This document shows, piece by piece, positions 45,603 through 57,031 of a stretch of 64,000 nt of DNA (position 1 is the first letter of the stretch; each line of letters opens with the position of its first letter). The translations under genes and the position numbers were made by a program. The notes under the pieces were generated by a model. The model saw only the letters and a program-made list of their open reading frames with translations, had not been told where the DNA came from and searched no databases. This DNA comes from Lunularia cruciata (taxonomy: Eukaryota > Streptophyta > Marchantiopsida > Lunulariales > Lunulariaceae): assembly GCA_948567375.1 (NCBI GenBank), contig OX419762.1, positions 56,748,841 to 56,812,840 on the forward strand, read 5' to 3'.

Positions 45603-46340
45603 CTAGCCATTGCAAGTGACTTTCAGATATTCTTCCAGCTCTTTGAAAGCTTTCATGCCTGCCTCCTTGGCCTTCTCAACGGCCCTTGAAACCTCGCTCT
45701 TCTTGCTACCGCCCTCGTAGAATGTGGCAAAGTTCAATCTGGATCTGTCAGGACCTACCGGAATCACCCTCGTGGTGTGGACCCACCGGCTGAAACCCTG
45801 ATCAAGGTGCCCTCCTTCAACCTCTTCACCAGTAGCCGTGTATCCTGGGTCGTAAAGCGTCACAAGCTTCTCTTTCACAAAGGTTCCTTCAACAGCGACT
45901 TTGGAACGAGAAAAGAACGATTTTTTCTTTTCTGTTTTCGATCACCACACATGGACACTAAGAGTTCTTAACTCAAGCCAATTTGAGTAAGACAATGCAT
46001 TCTGAGGCAGAATATCTGCCCTAATCCATATGACAGAGCTTTGATTTCATACCGAATGGCCATAGTTCACGCTATTTAGTGTTTACTGCTCGAATTTTAT
46101 GCTACTAACTTGGTGACAGTAAGATTGCCTGATGGACTAGAGATTGGAGAGTGCAAACTTACTCGGGCCAAACTTGATGAGGCGGATTGAGCCGGGCTGT
46201 CCTTCAACACCTTCGAGGTGCTCAATACTGACGATGCACTCGGGTAAGATTTTGGGGAAAATCGTGTCCTGCTCCTTCAGAGCCGCCCAGACCGAAGGTG
46301 CAGATACCTCCAATTCAACCTCACACTCGAACGTAGGCAT
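45603..46340 (-). CDS. Bet v 1/PR-10-like (SRPBCC fold) protein, copy C
   Basis: Two exons: 46163-46340 and 45603-45898, with a phase-1 intron of 264 nt (donor GTAAGT) at the same place as in copies A and B. The protein is about 157 residues: MPTFECEVELEVSAPSVW, SIEHLEGVEGQPGSIRLIKFG, then VKEKLVTLYDPGYTATGEEVEGG, a strand-rich middle part ending in FATFYEGGS, and the C-terminal helix AKEAGMKAFKELEEYLK. It is clearly more diverged from A and B than they are from each other. The single intron near codon 60 in phase 1 is the conserved position in angiosperm PR-10 genes, which supports common descent. Confidence 0.9.
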
Positions 46341-49300
46341 TTCCGACACGTAGTTCTCGAACCTCGGCAGGATCAACGGATTCTGTAGTGCACTGAACAG
46401 GCGGATGATTGCAACATTAAGATGCGACTGAGAGAGAAAAGGTTGGTTTCTCAAACATGTGTTATGGTGAGTTGTAGTGGTTGTTTCGTGTGCCGTGGGC
46501 CCATGAAGTCCAAGAGTTACGTAACAGCTCACGCTACTTGACTGTACTGTCAGGGTTTTGAAACACTAAATCCGTAACCTGCTAAGTTTTGTAGTTGCCA
46601 GAAAACCAGTCACCTTTTGCCACATCCAAAACCGTACAAAACTTCGCAGGCCTCCTACTGAGAGCATACAGCAGAGGATGCCAACTGTACAGCAATTTCT
46701 ACCTGTAGAACTCAAATATGACGAATACGTCAAAACCTTCACATTTCTCAATGTTATAAGTTATGAGTGTGTTTTGTTTTACACCATAACTCGATAATGT
46801 CGTTAACAGATGTGTCCAGGAGGAGGGTGATGCTAGTGCTAGTCATGACTGATGCAAGTTCACAAATCAGATTCTGGCTGTAGAGGAACAGAATGATGCG
46901 AGGCTTTACAGCCAAAGCCAGGGGATGTAATGAAAGGACTTGATCGACAATCATGGAGTTGCAGTACAGATTGATGAGTTTACTGGAGCTTCCGAAGATT
47001 GAGCCTGCCAATCTCGTGTTAGCATCATCAACCGTGTCGCGCAAATAGCGAATCGAGCTGTGTTTATTGTTTCCAATTGCAGAAAAACGAATGAACACTT
47101 ACAGCTATGCCATTGCGAGGTCCACCAACTGGAACTAGGCACTGGCCATAGCTGGAAGACCTCATGTTGCTGCAAATAATTTGCACTTTGCTGATGTACG
47201 TTCTTCTATCGGATGTGCAATTGCTGCGAACTGGAAACTGTGACTAGGATACGACATGCGTTCTTCTGGTGTTCAGTTCTGAGTCCTGTGGTGGTATCGG
47301 AGTGGTGGTACAATTCCACGCCGAGTAGACGATAGGGAGTGTTTTATTGCTCTGGAATGCACTGAAAGTGATAGAGGTATATGTTAGAAAGTGAATATGG
47401 TTGCCATTGCTTGCAATTACAGGGTCATAGGTTCGATAGTGTAAGATTTTGTAGACTTCTCCCTCAAGAGTTGACGCGACGCTCAGAATCTGACTGATCC
47501 TGAGATGATGCTCGATTCCGTCGACGATTTGAGCACGGAACTTGAAAGGTCAGAAGGGCCCTTTGTCAGAACGTTTTACCAGAACTTCTCACGCAGAGGC
47601 TGAGGGATGACACAAAATTCCATGTGGAAGTCGAGTATCGCCACCAGGAAATCAAGTCAAAAAGATGACCTAAGCAGCATGGAGGGAACTTGAATGGATA
47701 TAACGATCAACAGCAGCGGGAAAAGAAATTTTGAAAGTCAGTCAGGAACAAAGGATAGAGGTTGTAGAAGTCATTCTCTACGCTAAGATATGCTCTCCGC
47801 GACAACAGAGAAGCTATCGTGTGGAGATCCAACAGCCTTGGTGCTGCACAAAAGACGGTCGTCACAATATGGAAGCGCAACGTTTGGCTTCGGTTTAGCA
47901 ATATGCCACGGACTGGCCACAATCAACCGGTGACCGACAACACAGGACAAGAAGCAATTTGTAGACTCACGGATCACTCGATTCAACCGGGACAATCATA
48001 CAACAGTTGAGGCTGAACCTCCTGATCTGGTCGTGATTCTCTTCTCTTGATTGTTAGGGAGAAACCCTAGACCACTTGAATGACTGATGTGATTCGGAAG
48101 ACATGAAGGAAGTGGATGCATGTTGAGGGACATGACTTCACCATAAGGACGCACACTGTCAAGACACGGTGTGGGAGGTGACTTACAGCAGACCTTGATG
48201 TTGCTCGACAACCACAGATCCACTCATCCGATAGAACTCAATACTAGCTTCCAGGGTCCTTGACAACCCTCTGCGTGATGATAGGACCTGTATTTAAAGA
48301 CAGCAATTTTTACGTCGACATGTGATTGATTACACTATACAAACGAAAAGTCTTATACTCGGGTCACCATCGCACCAACTAACGATTAAGAGAGGGCAAT
48401 CTTGCGCAGAACCTTGCTCGTTATCAAGTCTTCGGTTGAAGACAACGAAAACCGATTTGAAGATGAGAACGTCGACTGGATTATCAGGTGAGAAGTAAGC
48501 AAACATCATGCAGTGGTGCTTCCCGCCTGACAGAGCATGTATGAACGTCAAATGTGTTGGTTCAAACTCTTGTGTTGCTGAGATGAATCTGGCTACCAAT
48601 GGCTAGTTTAGATATAGTCGTTAAACTCTCTGGTGACGAATCTCGTCACATTTAGCAAATAGATGCATTTAGTTAGAGTCAGGCAATCAAAAGTTTTGGA
48701 AGCACTGAGATTCTAAGGATTGCAGCTCTAGTCTCTCTAGTTCCGGATTGTTTTGTTCTTGACCTTGTTCAGAGATTACTGCTGTTGTAGTGAGGCACAA
48801 AATAGAGTGAAAGGAAATACACACCACTCGTGCCAACCATAAGCAGCAGCAAGACAACGAAATCTCGACAGACAGAGTTTGGCAAAGGGTGACAGCTCTT
48901 CGCGGTGTGCTTTCTAGAATCTCAGAATTTATATGTCGAAGAAAAATCAGAAACAACACAATTATTCCCCTGTTTGATAAAAGACATCAGTATATCAACA
49001 CGGCAAAAGCCGTCATGCTTTTTACAAATATAGTCAGAACGAAAGCACTAGGGACGATACAGTAAACGAAACTCCCATAAACTTGCCAGCAAGTGAGAAA
49101 CAAAAGTAATGCAACTGCAATTTACTACAGTAGTTGAACGACTCATAAGATTACGGAACTTAGATGGTAATGTTAGGCATATGTCTACTAATGATCGGAT
49201 GAAGTCTCCAGGAAATCAATGCAAATTATAGATCGGCTGGTCGTTCTGAACACATCGCGAGCCCATACCATTATTACCTTCTTCGGTTCAGTGCTGTTGA

Positions 49301-49664
49301 AGCCTATGAGATCGGTTGTGTCAACCGACCTTATAGGCTTCTGAGACAGTATATTCTGAGAAATTTATTTCCAAACCATGATTGGCTTGTGCGCAATCCC
49401 AATCAAGGACCTGATACACTTATCTTGTTCTGATCCCAAGTTTTAGCTCTACAATGTCGGCTTTGAAAAATGTTAAATTTTATCTTGATTGCTGTACTTG
49501 TTCACTTGCCATCCTCTACTTCGATCTTCGGTTCCTGGCTTTCTCAGTTTCTCTGGAGAGTAAGTTGATAACGATCTTGACAGTTTTAAGATTTATCCCT
49601 CGATACACTTTTGCCAAAGTTTGAGACTTGTTCTTTGCGGCAGCTGTTCTTCAACATCCTCGTA
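46341..49664. other. Interval between Bet v 1-like copy C and the ARM-repeat gene
   Basis: Contains scattered minus-strand open stretches but no gene I can assemble. 46754-47098 includes RLAGSIFGSSSKLINLYCN and ILFLYSQNLICEL, which resemble degraded plant leucine-rich repeats. 48330-48599 (minus) encodes a protein-like segment with SATQEFEPTHLTFIHALSGG, unassigned. Around 48690-48785 a minus-strand piece NNPELERLELQSLESQ follows an acceptor-like ACAACAG. Confidence 0.35.
46754..47098 (-). pseudogene. Possible leucine-rich-repeat remnant
   Basis: A 114-codon open frame contains NTRLAGSIFGSSSKLINLYC and LFLYSQNLICELASV, which partly fit the plant LRR consensus (LxGSIPxxxxxxxxLxxLxLxxN). Only two weak repeats are visible and the conserved Pro is missing. 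It is a degraded LRR-receptor fragment at best, or a chance likeness. Confidence 0.25.
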
Positions 49665-50558
49665 TTACTTCTTTTTGTGGGATGGTACTGACCACTTGAG
49701 TGGTGGCACCTGAAGATCACTAAATCTCCTCTCGTCCGTCAGAAAGGATAACGCTGCGGCCGCATAGTACCCAATTTCATAGAGAATCTCCTGTCTAGGA
49801 GGGTATGTTGTGTACCTATACGTCGCAGCAGACAGATGCGCCAACTCGCGAAGCACCCCAGGAATAGATGTCATGCTAACCCTGTTTCTCTCATATTGCG
49901 CCAAGTATGCGAAGATTGCAGCTGCATGAAGTCTGTTCACTAATTCACCATTGAAAAACAGCGCCACGAGAGCTTTTGTGGCCTCAGGTGGGCAAACATG
50001 TTCCGGAAGACTTTCAGTTCTGATGTTCAAAATCAAGTACGCTGCGTGTACTGCTTTGCATTGAAGCGCTTCAGGTCTCTCTTCACTCAGCAGATCTATC
50101 AGACTGGGAAGAATTCCAGGTGTGGAACCCAATTCACACGCTATTTCTTCACGTTTAGCGAGGATTATGAAAGCACTCAAAGCTAGATCTCGAATTTCAA
50201 GTTTCGTAGCTCTTGAGAAGAGATTTACCAACCCCTGAACTGCTCCCGGAGCGGAAGCCATTCGTCTGATGTTCTCACAACTGACAGCGAGATAGGTGAA
50301 AGCTTGCAAAGCAACCCATTGACGGATTGTACATGTGTTCAATGAGAACAGATCAACGAGCCCCTCGAGAACTTCTGGTCGTGATGCTATGTCCTGCAGA
50401 ACAGGTCTTGACAGTGACTTTCCTCGAGAATACGCTGCAAGAATTGCTGCACCTTCGCTCCTCGCTGAAGACGACGTTCCTCGAGCCAACTTGAACATTA
50501 ACTCTTTCACTTTTCTTCTACGCGCGGCCGTCATTCCTTTCCTTCTCCACAGTACCAT
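49665..50558 (-). CDS. Armadillo-repeat protein, intronless
   Basis: A single 297-codon frame. After a basic N-terminus (MVLWRRKGMTAARRRKVKELMFKL) it consists of about five or six ARM/HEAT-type helical repeats: LEGLVDLFSLNTCTIRQWVALQAFTYLA, VQGLVNLFSRATKLEIRDLALSAFIILA, LPSLIDLLSEERPEALQCKAVHAAYLIL, TKALVALFFNGELVNRLHAAAIFAYLA and a divergent C-terminal one. It ends in a basic VPSHKKK. Such repeats form a protein-binding superhelix, as in plant U-box ligases and importin-alpha. No U-box is present here and none is seen upstream, so the partner is unknown. The start could also be the Met at codon 9. Confidence 0.85.
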   Translation of the reverse strand: MVLWRRKGMTAARRRKVKELMFKLARGTSSSARSEGAAILAAYSRGKSLSRPVLQDIASRPEVLEGLVDLFSLNTCTIRQWVALQAFTYLAVSCENIRRMASAPGAVQGLVNLFSRATKLEIRDLALSAFIILAKREEIACELGSTPGILPSLIDLLSEERPEALQCKAVHAAYLILNIRTESLPEHVCPPEATKALVALFFNGELVNRLHAAAIFAYLAQYERNRVSMTSIPGVLRELAHLSAATYRYTTYPPRQEILYEIGYYAAAALSFLTDERRFSDLQVPPLKWSVPSHKKK

Positions 50559-53500
50559 ATCTTCACTGTCCGCAACGCGTGCAATCGCAAAGGCGACTTT
50601 CGCCTGATGTGGATCTTATATCAAGTAAATCGATGAATCAATATCACCCTCCGAAAATCTGAAAAGACAAAGACAATCTCCCATCCTAGAAATCGGTATA
50701 TCACAAGCAAAACTACACACTTCGCAAGACGAGGAAACTCCAAGTCGACCTTCCCTTGGTGCGGGATCTTAGCCAGTGCTTTAAATCGATGAACCAATAT
50801 CTCATTCTGCAAATCTATGAACACACGGGGAACCTTCCACCTCAGAAACTCGTCTAACACACGCTTGAACTAGTACGAAGTTAAGACGAATCATACACAT
50901 TCTATCCTGCTGATGGCTTTCACTTTCCAAACACAAACAACACAGCATTCAAATTAGCAGGACCTTCTCCATCTTAACAGAATGCTCCCTCCGCAAGGCG
51001 TTGAAGCGACAGCGTCAGGAATGCGTCTCAATTCGCCGCAGAAAGGCTCTCTTCGATCAAATCTAAGCTTCTGGTCTTGATCTCATCGAAAACTGTCACT
51101 GATGTCTCACGTTCATCACAAGCTTACTCCAAAGGGACCTGTCTGAGAAAAGAAGGCTGCAATCTTTGATTAATTTGGACCTCAAGGACCTGTCACACAT
51201 AGCAAATATCAAAATTGTTTACAACATCCGAGTTCATATGAAGCTGTTAAAACACAAAGAGAAGCTGCCTCCTTCTTCTTACTCCGACTGGCTATAACGA
51301 GTGATTATGAGTGAGTGCAATCACAGTGTATGGTAGAATTCGTAGTCTTAAAGTTGAGTATTTTAAGGTTCGGACCCAGTTACCATGACTGATAAATAAC
51401 TTGCAGTCATTAACGTAACGTATCCGGGAAATGGGGGATTTAGTGTTTCACGAGAGATATATGCAGATTCTGCTCAGTTTGTCAAAGATTAAAAGATATT
51501 TTTCCCGTAGCTAAAGGTATTTGTTCATTTTGCATAACTGTTAAAATAGTATCCAAGAAGTTCACAGAATGTTGTAGTCATGCCCTTTTCTTTGCTATGG
51601 ACTCTTATATTTGTTTGTGTCTTTATTTGGTTTTCTTGATCACAGTTTTTACACGATTGCAATTTCGGTTTAGTTTCGTCCAATCCTCGTACCTGTTAAA
51701 GGATCTTGTGTAAATTGGAACAATTTCAGAGAAGAAAATTGTGCTAATAATTAATAGGATTTCCTTGTTGCTATAGAGGTCATATATTCAAAGTAATGTC
51801 AGATTGAAGTTGTCTTTTGATGTTCTCCATCAGAGATTTTAGGAACATGTCAACAGTTTCGATCTAATTCTTCAGTCTTTCTCTCCATCTTGATGTTTTT
51901 CTTAATGAAAATTAATTGATTGGTTAATAAGCATTAACTGATTATTTAATCAAAATTAAAACGTGCATTAATGGCCTCAATTGTAGATGGGTGACCAAGA
52001 GAATAAGCATAGTAATCAGATCACCTTCATCCAAATTGCCACTCCCCGGCTCCCCCGCCCCAAAACATAAGATGTCATCAACTGCAGCCCGATACAAGGA
52101 ATTTCCGGAACTGGAAACACTTTGATGAAATAACACTGAAGATTTTAGCGGAAATAGGGTGTAACCCAGATCCGAGTGAAATACAGAACTTAGATCCCCA
52201 GCCGTTGGTGGAGCCACTTCATATGATAACCCGATTTGGAGAAAGCGCAGGGAAGAAAACTCGTTTCACGAATGGCCCAACGCTCGATATCTCTCTGGAT
52301 GATCAGTTACCATCTCTAAACTCTCTTAATATTTGCCTCGGTCTCAAATATCAATTCTACCAGCCCATCGTCCAAGTTCCTCTGCGTTTCGATGTACCAA
52401 CTTTTCCGGTTGGTGTGCTGTGTCGAGTATACAATGACATCATTACTTCCTTTAGTAAAGGGTTTCGCCACTCGTTTACGCCCCTGGTGTTCGAGATTTC
52501 TCGTTGGTGGGAAGTTATTCAGCACACGGATGGAGAATGATCCTCTTCATTCCTCATTTTGTCATTTTTCGAGGTCAACAGGCTTAAGCTGTCTTTCAAC
52601 GCCTGTTTGTTTGACGTGCGAGTCGACATGTACCATCTCCGCGCGAATTCATCTTGGCAATGAATGCCGCTGTGCGGCACGGTTCTTTTTCTAATTTTGC
52701 ACTGAAAAACATACTTCTCAGATGCATGTAGTTTGTACTCTTAATCCTCCAACGACAGATCAGCTCCTTCGACGGGAACTCCACATAGGAAATGCGAATC
52801 AGCTTCTTTTGAGGGTGCCCTCATACATTCTCAGGTAGTGGAATCATTTCTCGCACTACCATGATAAAAAGCAAAGATAAAGGTGAAACTACGTCTGAAG
52901 CACAACAGATCTAAAGCCCGACGGGAAGGAAGCTCATTAACACAGGATAAACATGCTTCGTATTCTACTACACAAATTGAAGGACTAGTCCATGCAGCAG
53001 ACATTGAGTGCGGAGAAAATCACTCAGGCATGCTATCCATCTAGATTGCAACCTCGCTGATTGAAATATTTTACTCAAGATTCAGAACTTGATTGCCAAG
53101 TAATAATCGTCTCACAAACAAGGTCCAACCACTTTACTTGAGAAATTGAGTAACTACATGAGCATTAAGAGCTCCTCAGCTTCGTTTATCAAAAATATCA
53201 CTCTGGATGGTCAGAAATCACTAAACTGCTCCGAATTTAAGGAGGTAATTGCTCCACTGCAGAGCTCCAAAGAATGAACTAGGTGCTAACAGAAAGTAAA
53301 GCCCACCCAAACCATGTGATCCACCAGCTCCCAAGCTTCCCGCCCGATACAACCTAGGCTTTTGAATCAGCTTTGGCCAGACCCATACAAATTTACAAGA
53401 ACAACGAGCACTTGCAACAACAGTGATTGCTCCTAAGGATCCAAGATCCGGGATTTTATTGGGCTCCAGCAGTGAACACTCTATTATGGTGGGTATTTGC

Positions 53501-53687
53501 ACCCATGAACATTCGATAATCTCAATAGAAATAGAATCTAGGGCAGAGAAGAACCCTAACTGCACATCTGCAGACTCAAGTTAACCTCTACATTAAATTC
53601 ACAAATACTGCGAAAAGACCACCCTGAACTCTCAAACGGCTCCCGCTCTTCAACTTCCGTCCCATAAATAACATATACTACAAAGTT
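50559..53687. other. Interval between the ARM-repeat gene and the acidic nuclear protein gene
   Basis: 50626-50853 holds a duplicated segment just upstream of the ARM gene. The plus-strand open frame 52205-52540 and the minus-strand frame 51942-52217 have some protein-like composition but no known motif. 53221-53565 (minus) probably lies in the 3' UTR of the gene ending at 53688. Nothing else is recognised. Confidence 0.4.
50626..50853. repeat. Diverged direct repeat of about 70 bp upstream of the ARM gene
   Basis: AAATCGATGAA-CAATATC at 50626 and 50784 begin two related segments that both end near AGAAA-TCG. In one minus-strand frame they encode related peptides (WKVPRVFIDLQNEILVHRF and WEIVFVFSDFRRVILIHRF). 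Confidence 0.6.
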
Positions 53688-56600
53688 TCACCTGACAGGC
53701 TGTTGATTGTAGTGATTCTTCTCCTTCTTCTTAGCAGCTGCCAGTTTAGCGGCCCTTGCGGCTGCCTCAGAGGCCGCTGCTTTAGCTGCAGCATCACTTT
53801 CCTTCATCGACTTCTTCTTCTTGAGCGAGGCCAGTTTCTTTAGTACTTCTTTGGGATCTGCAGGAGGACCATTAGCGTCTCCTTCTTCCGCAGTGGTTTC
53901 CTCCACTGTTCTAACTGAATCGGCATCAGGAGTGGGAGGAACTTCTCCATCTTTCCCCTCCTTGAATGACTTTTCCTTCTTCGCTTTTCTCCTTTTCGTG
54001 CTCTTGCTTTCCGTCAGGATGGGACCACTTCTAGACTCACCTTCCTCTATTTGTTCTCCCACATCCTCCACCTTCTTTTCAACCTCATCGACAATAGGAA
54101 GAGGAGTTCCTGAGTAGTCATGCAATCGGACGGTTAGATTATGCAATTCAATAAAATGTCGAGGGAAAAACCGAACCGAAGGTATGTGTACTACTGCATT
54201 GCTAGAATGCCCATTACCAAAATGGTGCTTCCGCAGAAGAGCCCAATGATACGATGAAATGGAAAGATCATAGGTACAACCCTTACACGTAATTTACTCA
54301 AGGTAGACAGACGATTTCCTAACACCACCCCATTGCACACAGGAGGAACATCAATGAAACAGGAACACTACATAATTTTCCTCTAAAACATCAACACAAC
54401 AGACTCAGATTGGAGGAGTGTATAGGATGGATGCACAACCATTTTCCTCCTTGGGAGTGAGGCCAAGTTCTAGAAGCACAGCATCAAGCTCTGCCAACTC
54501 CTTCTTCTTCAGCTCCTTCTTAGACAATTGCCGTTCTGGCTCCCGTGACACAAGAAGAGGTGGAAGAGCTGATCTCATGGGAGTCTCGCTAGAGGCTCCT
54601 GTGGAATCATTTTCGTGTTGTTCCTCATCTGCATCATCTTCGATTTCTTCCTCTCCTTCATCTTCACCTTCCGACTCCTGAAGCCACAGTAATTGTCGTT
54701 AACTAAGTAAGTCAATGAGATCATACAGACAAGAGAATGTGCAACGTATCTACTGAGCTGACTCACGACTTAGTCAACTTCTCAACACCTCAGAGACTAC
54801 TGTTGTCCTATAACTGATCGTGCATCTCAACGGAAATAGATGCGAAGAACAAGGACCGTTCTCTATACTAAATGTCTCAATTGATTCATCACGTTACAAA
54901 GACTACATTACTTTTCTGAAATAACGTTGAAATTCGACGAGTCCCCATAGTCATAAGTGCAGCCTTTAGATTGTCAAGCGAACATCAGCATCAAGACCCG
55001 ATATCGTGCGAAAAGTTCCCGTGGGCCAAAGGATGGCCACCTGAAGGCCACTAGAATCTAAGGTTGGAACGGCAGTCGCAAGATTGGAAGAGTAAATCTG
55101 CCAGCCAAACACAACTGATGACTAACACTATCCTCAACCTAATGGAGGCTGTGTTGATGAGGGATGAAGGTGCGCCTGTCTGCTGCAATGTGAATTTGAG
55201 ATTCAAGGCTTTGATCTAATGCAGAGCATGCTTTCTTGTCAGGATGCCGAGTCATTACTAGGCGATAGAGGTGAACCGAAGTCCTATGACCACAGTGATA
55301 TAGATAACTTCCACACGCTCGACTACATACAGAACTACTGTCTACATAATTCAGAATGGTCAAACTTGAATTGCTAATGATCTTGACTTCAATATTTGTA
55401 CGTTAGCACCCTATATCGCGCGCTAGCACCTTATTCAGCTCCCATAGCTAGCGTTACACGTGACACGGAGCTACTGCGACTACCCCATATCTGTCACCGT
55501 TCACAACAAGAACCAGGGCTCATTGTGCCTCCAAAGGAAAACCCGGCAAACCTGCAGGCCGAATTTCTAACCCGGGCTGGCGCGTACTACGAGCATAAGG
55601 TAAGCCGCTATTATAGACTTGAGAACGGTAATAGGCAGATACGCCCAGGCGCCTGAAAAAGAAACTCGACTTCAAACATAAAATCTGACCAGGGATCTAT
55701 CGAGATCAGAAGAATGACGCTTTGAATGAGGCCATAAAAAGACAGTATACCAAGAAAGTCCTCTGGAGACATGGACTGTTCCCTGATATACACAAGTGAC
55801 GGCCACCGTAAAACGCGCCAAGCTCTCGTGTATGAATTGCTCGCAATGCTCATGAAACATATCAAGGCATCATAAGGTCATCTGGCCTGGAAAGGGTCTG
55901 CCAAAACAAGAGAAGATGCAAACTGGCTGTGGATAATCATCAGCGTACAAAGTCTTGCCAATGTAGCACAAGAGCTCACCTGAGATCCGATGAGCTGTAC
56001 AGCCACTGACATGCGCATGTCTTTTTATCCTAAAAATATGGGGGTTGGGCACAGGGAACGAGGGTCGGGAAGCAAGATAACAGATCTAATCTTCCTGAAT
56101 GAAGATGCCCTAGAAAACACCACATGGGCAATAGGTATTCATGTATAAACTGCGACACGGCAGGACTCCTGATTGATGAATCCTCCGTATGTCGTCTTGT
56201 ATGCAGGGATGGCAACTTGCAGCTCTCTCGAGGAAAACCCTAACATCTGCACCACGCTTAGGAGCTTCCAAGGATCATACGAATTTTTCCACATCGGAAA
56301 AGAGCAGAAAGCAACCGATGACGTGCTCTCCCAGGTTTCCCCACCTCAGACTGTAGGAGCTCGAAGTACTAGAATTGACTTGTCATGATGTTGTGAGAAG
56401 GACCTTAGGTTTCCTTTCCCTACCCTGCCTTCAGAGGACAACCATAAGGACTGCTGTCCATGGAGGTGGTATGTTTAGCGTTAACAAAAACTGACGGCAC
56501 CGAACCTACTCCGCTCTTCACTGGGAAAACCTAACAGCAATGTTCAGGGAAGTTTTAAGTCACAAAGAATACACGCTTCGGTAGAGATCGCGAGCTCGAC

Positions 56601-57031
56601 ACTCTAGTAGGAGTTAGGTTTCCCGACGAGATCTGGGCGTGAACGTAACGGGAGAAGAGGCAAATGAGAAAGCAGCTGTAGTGTAGGGTAGTTACCTCGC
56701 CCTGACTCAAGCCACCATCCTTCACAGCCGATGCAGCTTCCGAGACCTGATCGGGCGCCCAAGGAGCGGGTGGTGGAACAGTCGTGGCGTAGTAATCGTC
56801 ATCGTCATCACAATCAGCCCAAGATTTAACGGTGACCTGACTCGGTGCCCAGAATTGCTCAGGCTCATCGTCCTTCTTATCGCCCTTGGAGTCCTTGCTC
56901 TTGCTGGAAGCCTTATCCTTGTCCGACAACTTCTTCTTGTTAGATTTGCGGCGTTTTTTCTCGAGTGCAGAAAAAATGTTCGTACTGCTTATCGCCGCCA
57001 ATCCATCGTCCTTCTTGATTCCTCCGACCAT
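53688..57031 (-). CDS. Acidic, lysine-rich nuclear-type protein conserved in plants
   Basis: Three exons joined by phase: 56696-57031 (phase 0, donor GAG/GTAACT), 54440-54677 (phase 0 to 1) and 53688-54109, giving 331 residues. Exon 1 begins MVGGIKKDDGLAAISSTNIFSALEK, continues with Lys/Ser-rich sequence, then FWAPSQVTVKSWADCDDDDDYYATT. Exon 2 is acidic (ESEGEDEGEEEIEDDADEE) and contains REPERQLSKKELKKKELAEL. Exon 3 is charged with a Lys/Ala-rich coiled-coil-like end (LKKLASLKKKKSMKESDAAAKAAAS). The WAP..KSWAD-(D)n-YYAT block and the ERQLSKKE(L/R)KKKELAEL block occur, from memory, in a plant-wide family sometimes labelled rRNA-processing-like; I cannot confirm the name. Function is unknown, and nuclear or nucleolar location is an inference from composition. 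Confidence 0.85.
55416..55606 (+). other. Exon-like GC-rich stretch on the opposite strand of an intron
   Basis: Inside the 2.0-kb intron 1 of the acidic protein gene, the plus strand is open from 55396 and encodes ASVTRDTELLRLPHICHRSQ and PPKENPANLQAEFLTRAGAYYEHK. At CATAAG/GTAAGC there is a strong donor-like site. No acceptor or partner exon is found. It may be a captured gene fragment, an antisense transcript exon, or chance. Confidence 0.25.

Noticed and set aside
53221-53565. 114-codon minus-strand frame downstream of the acidic protein gene
   Set aside because: It lies where the 3' UTR is expected and has no motif.
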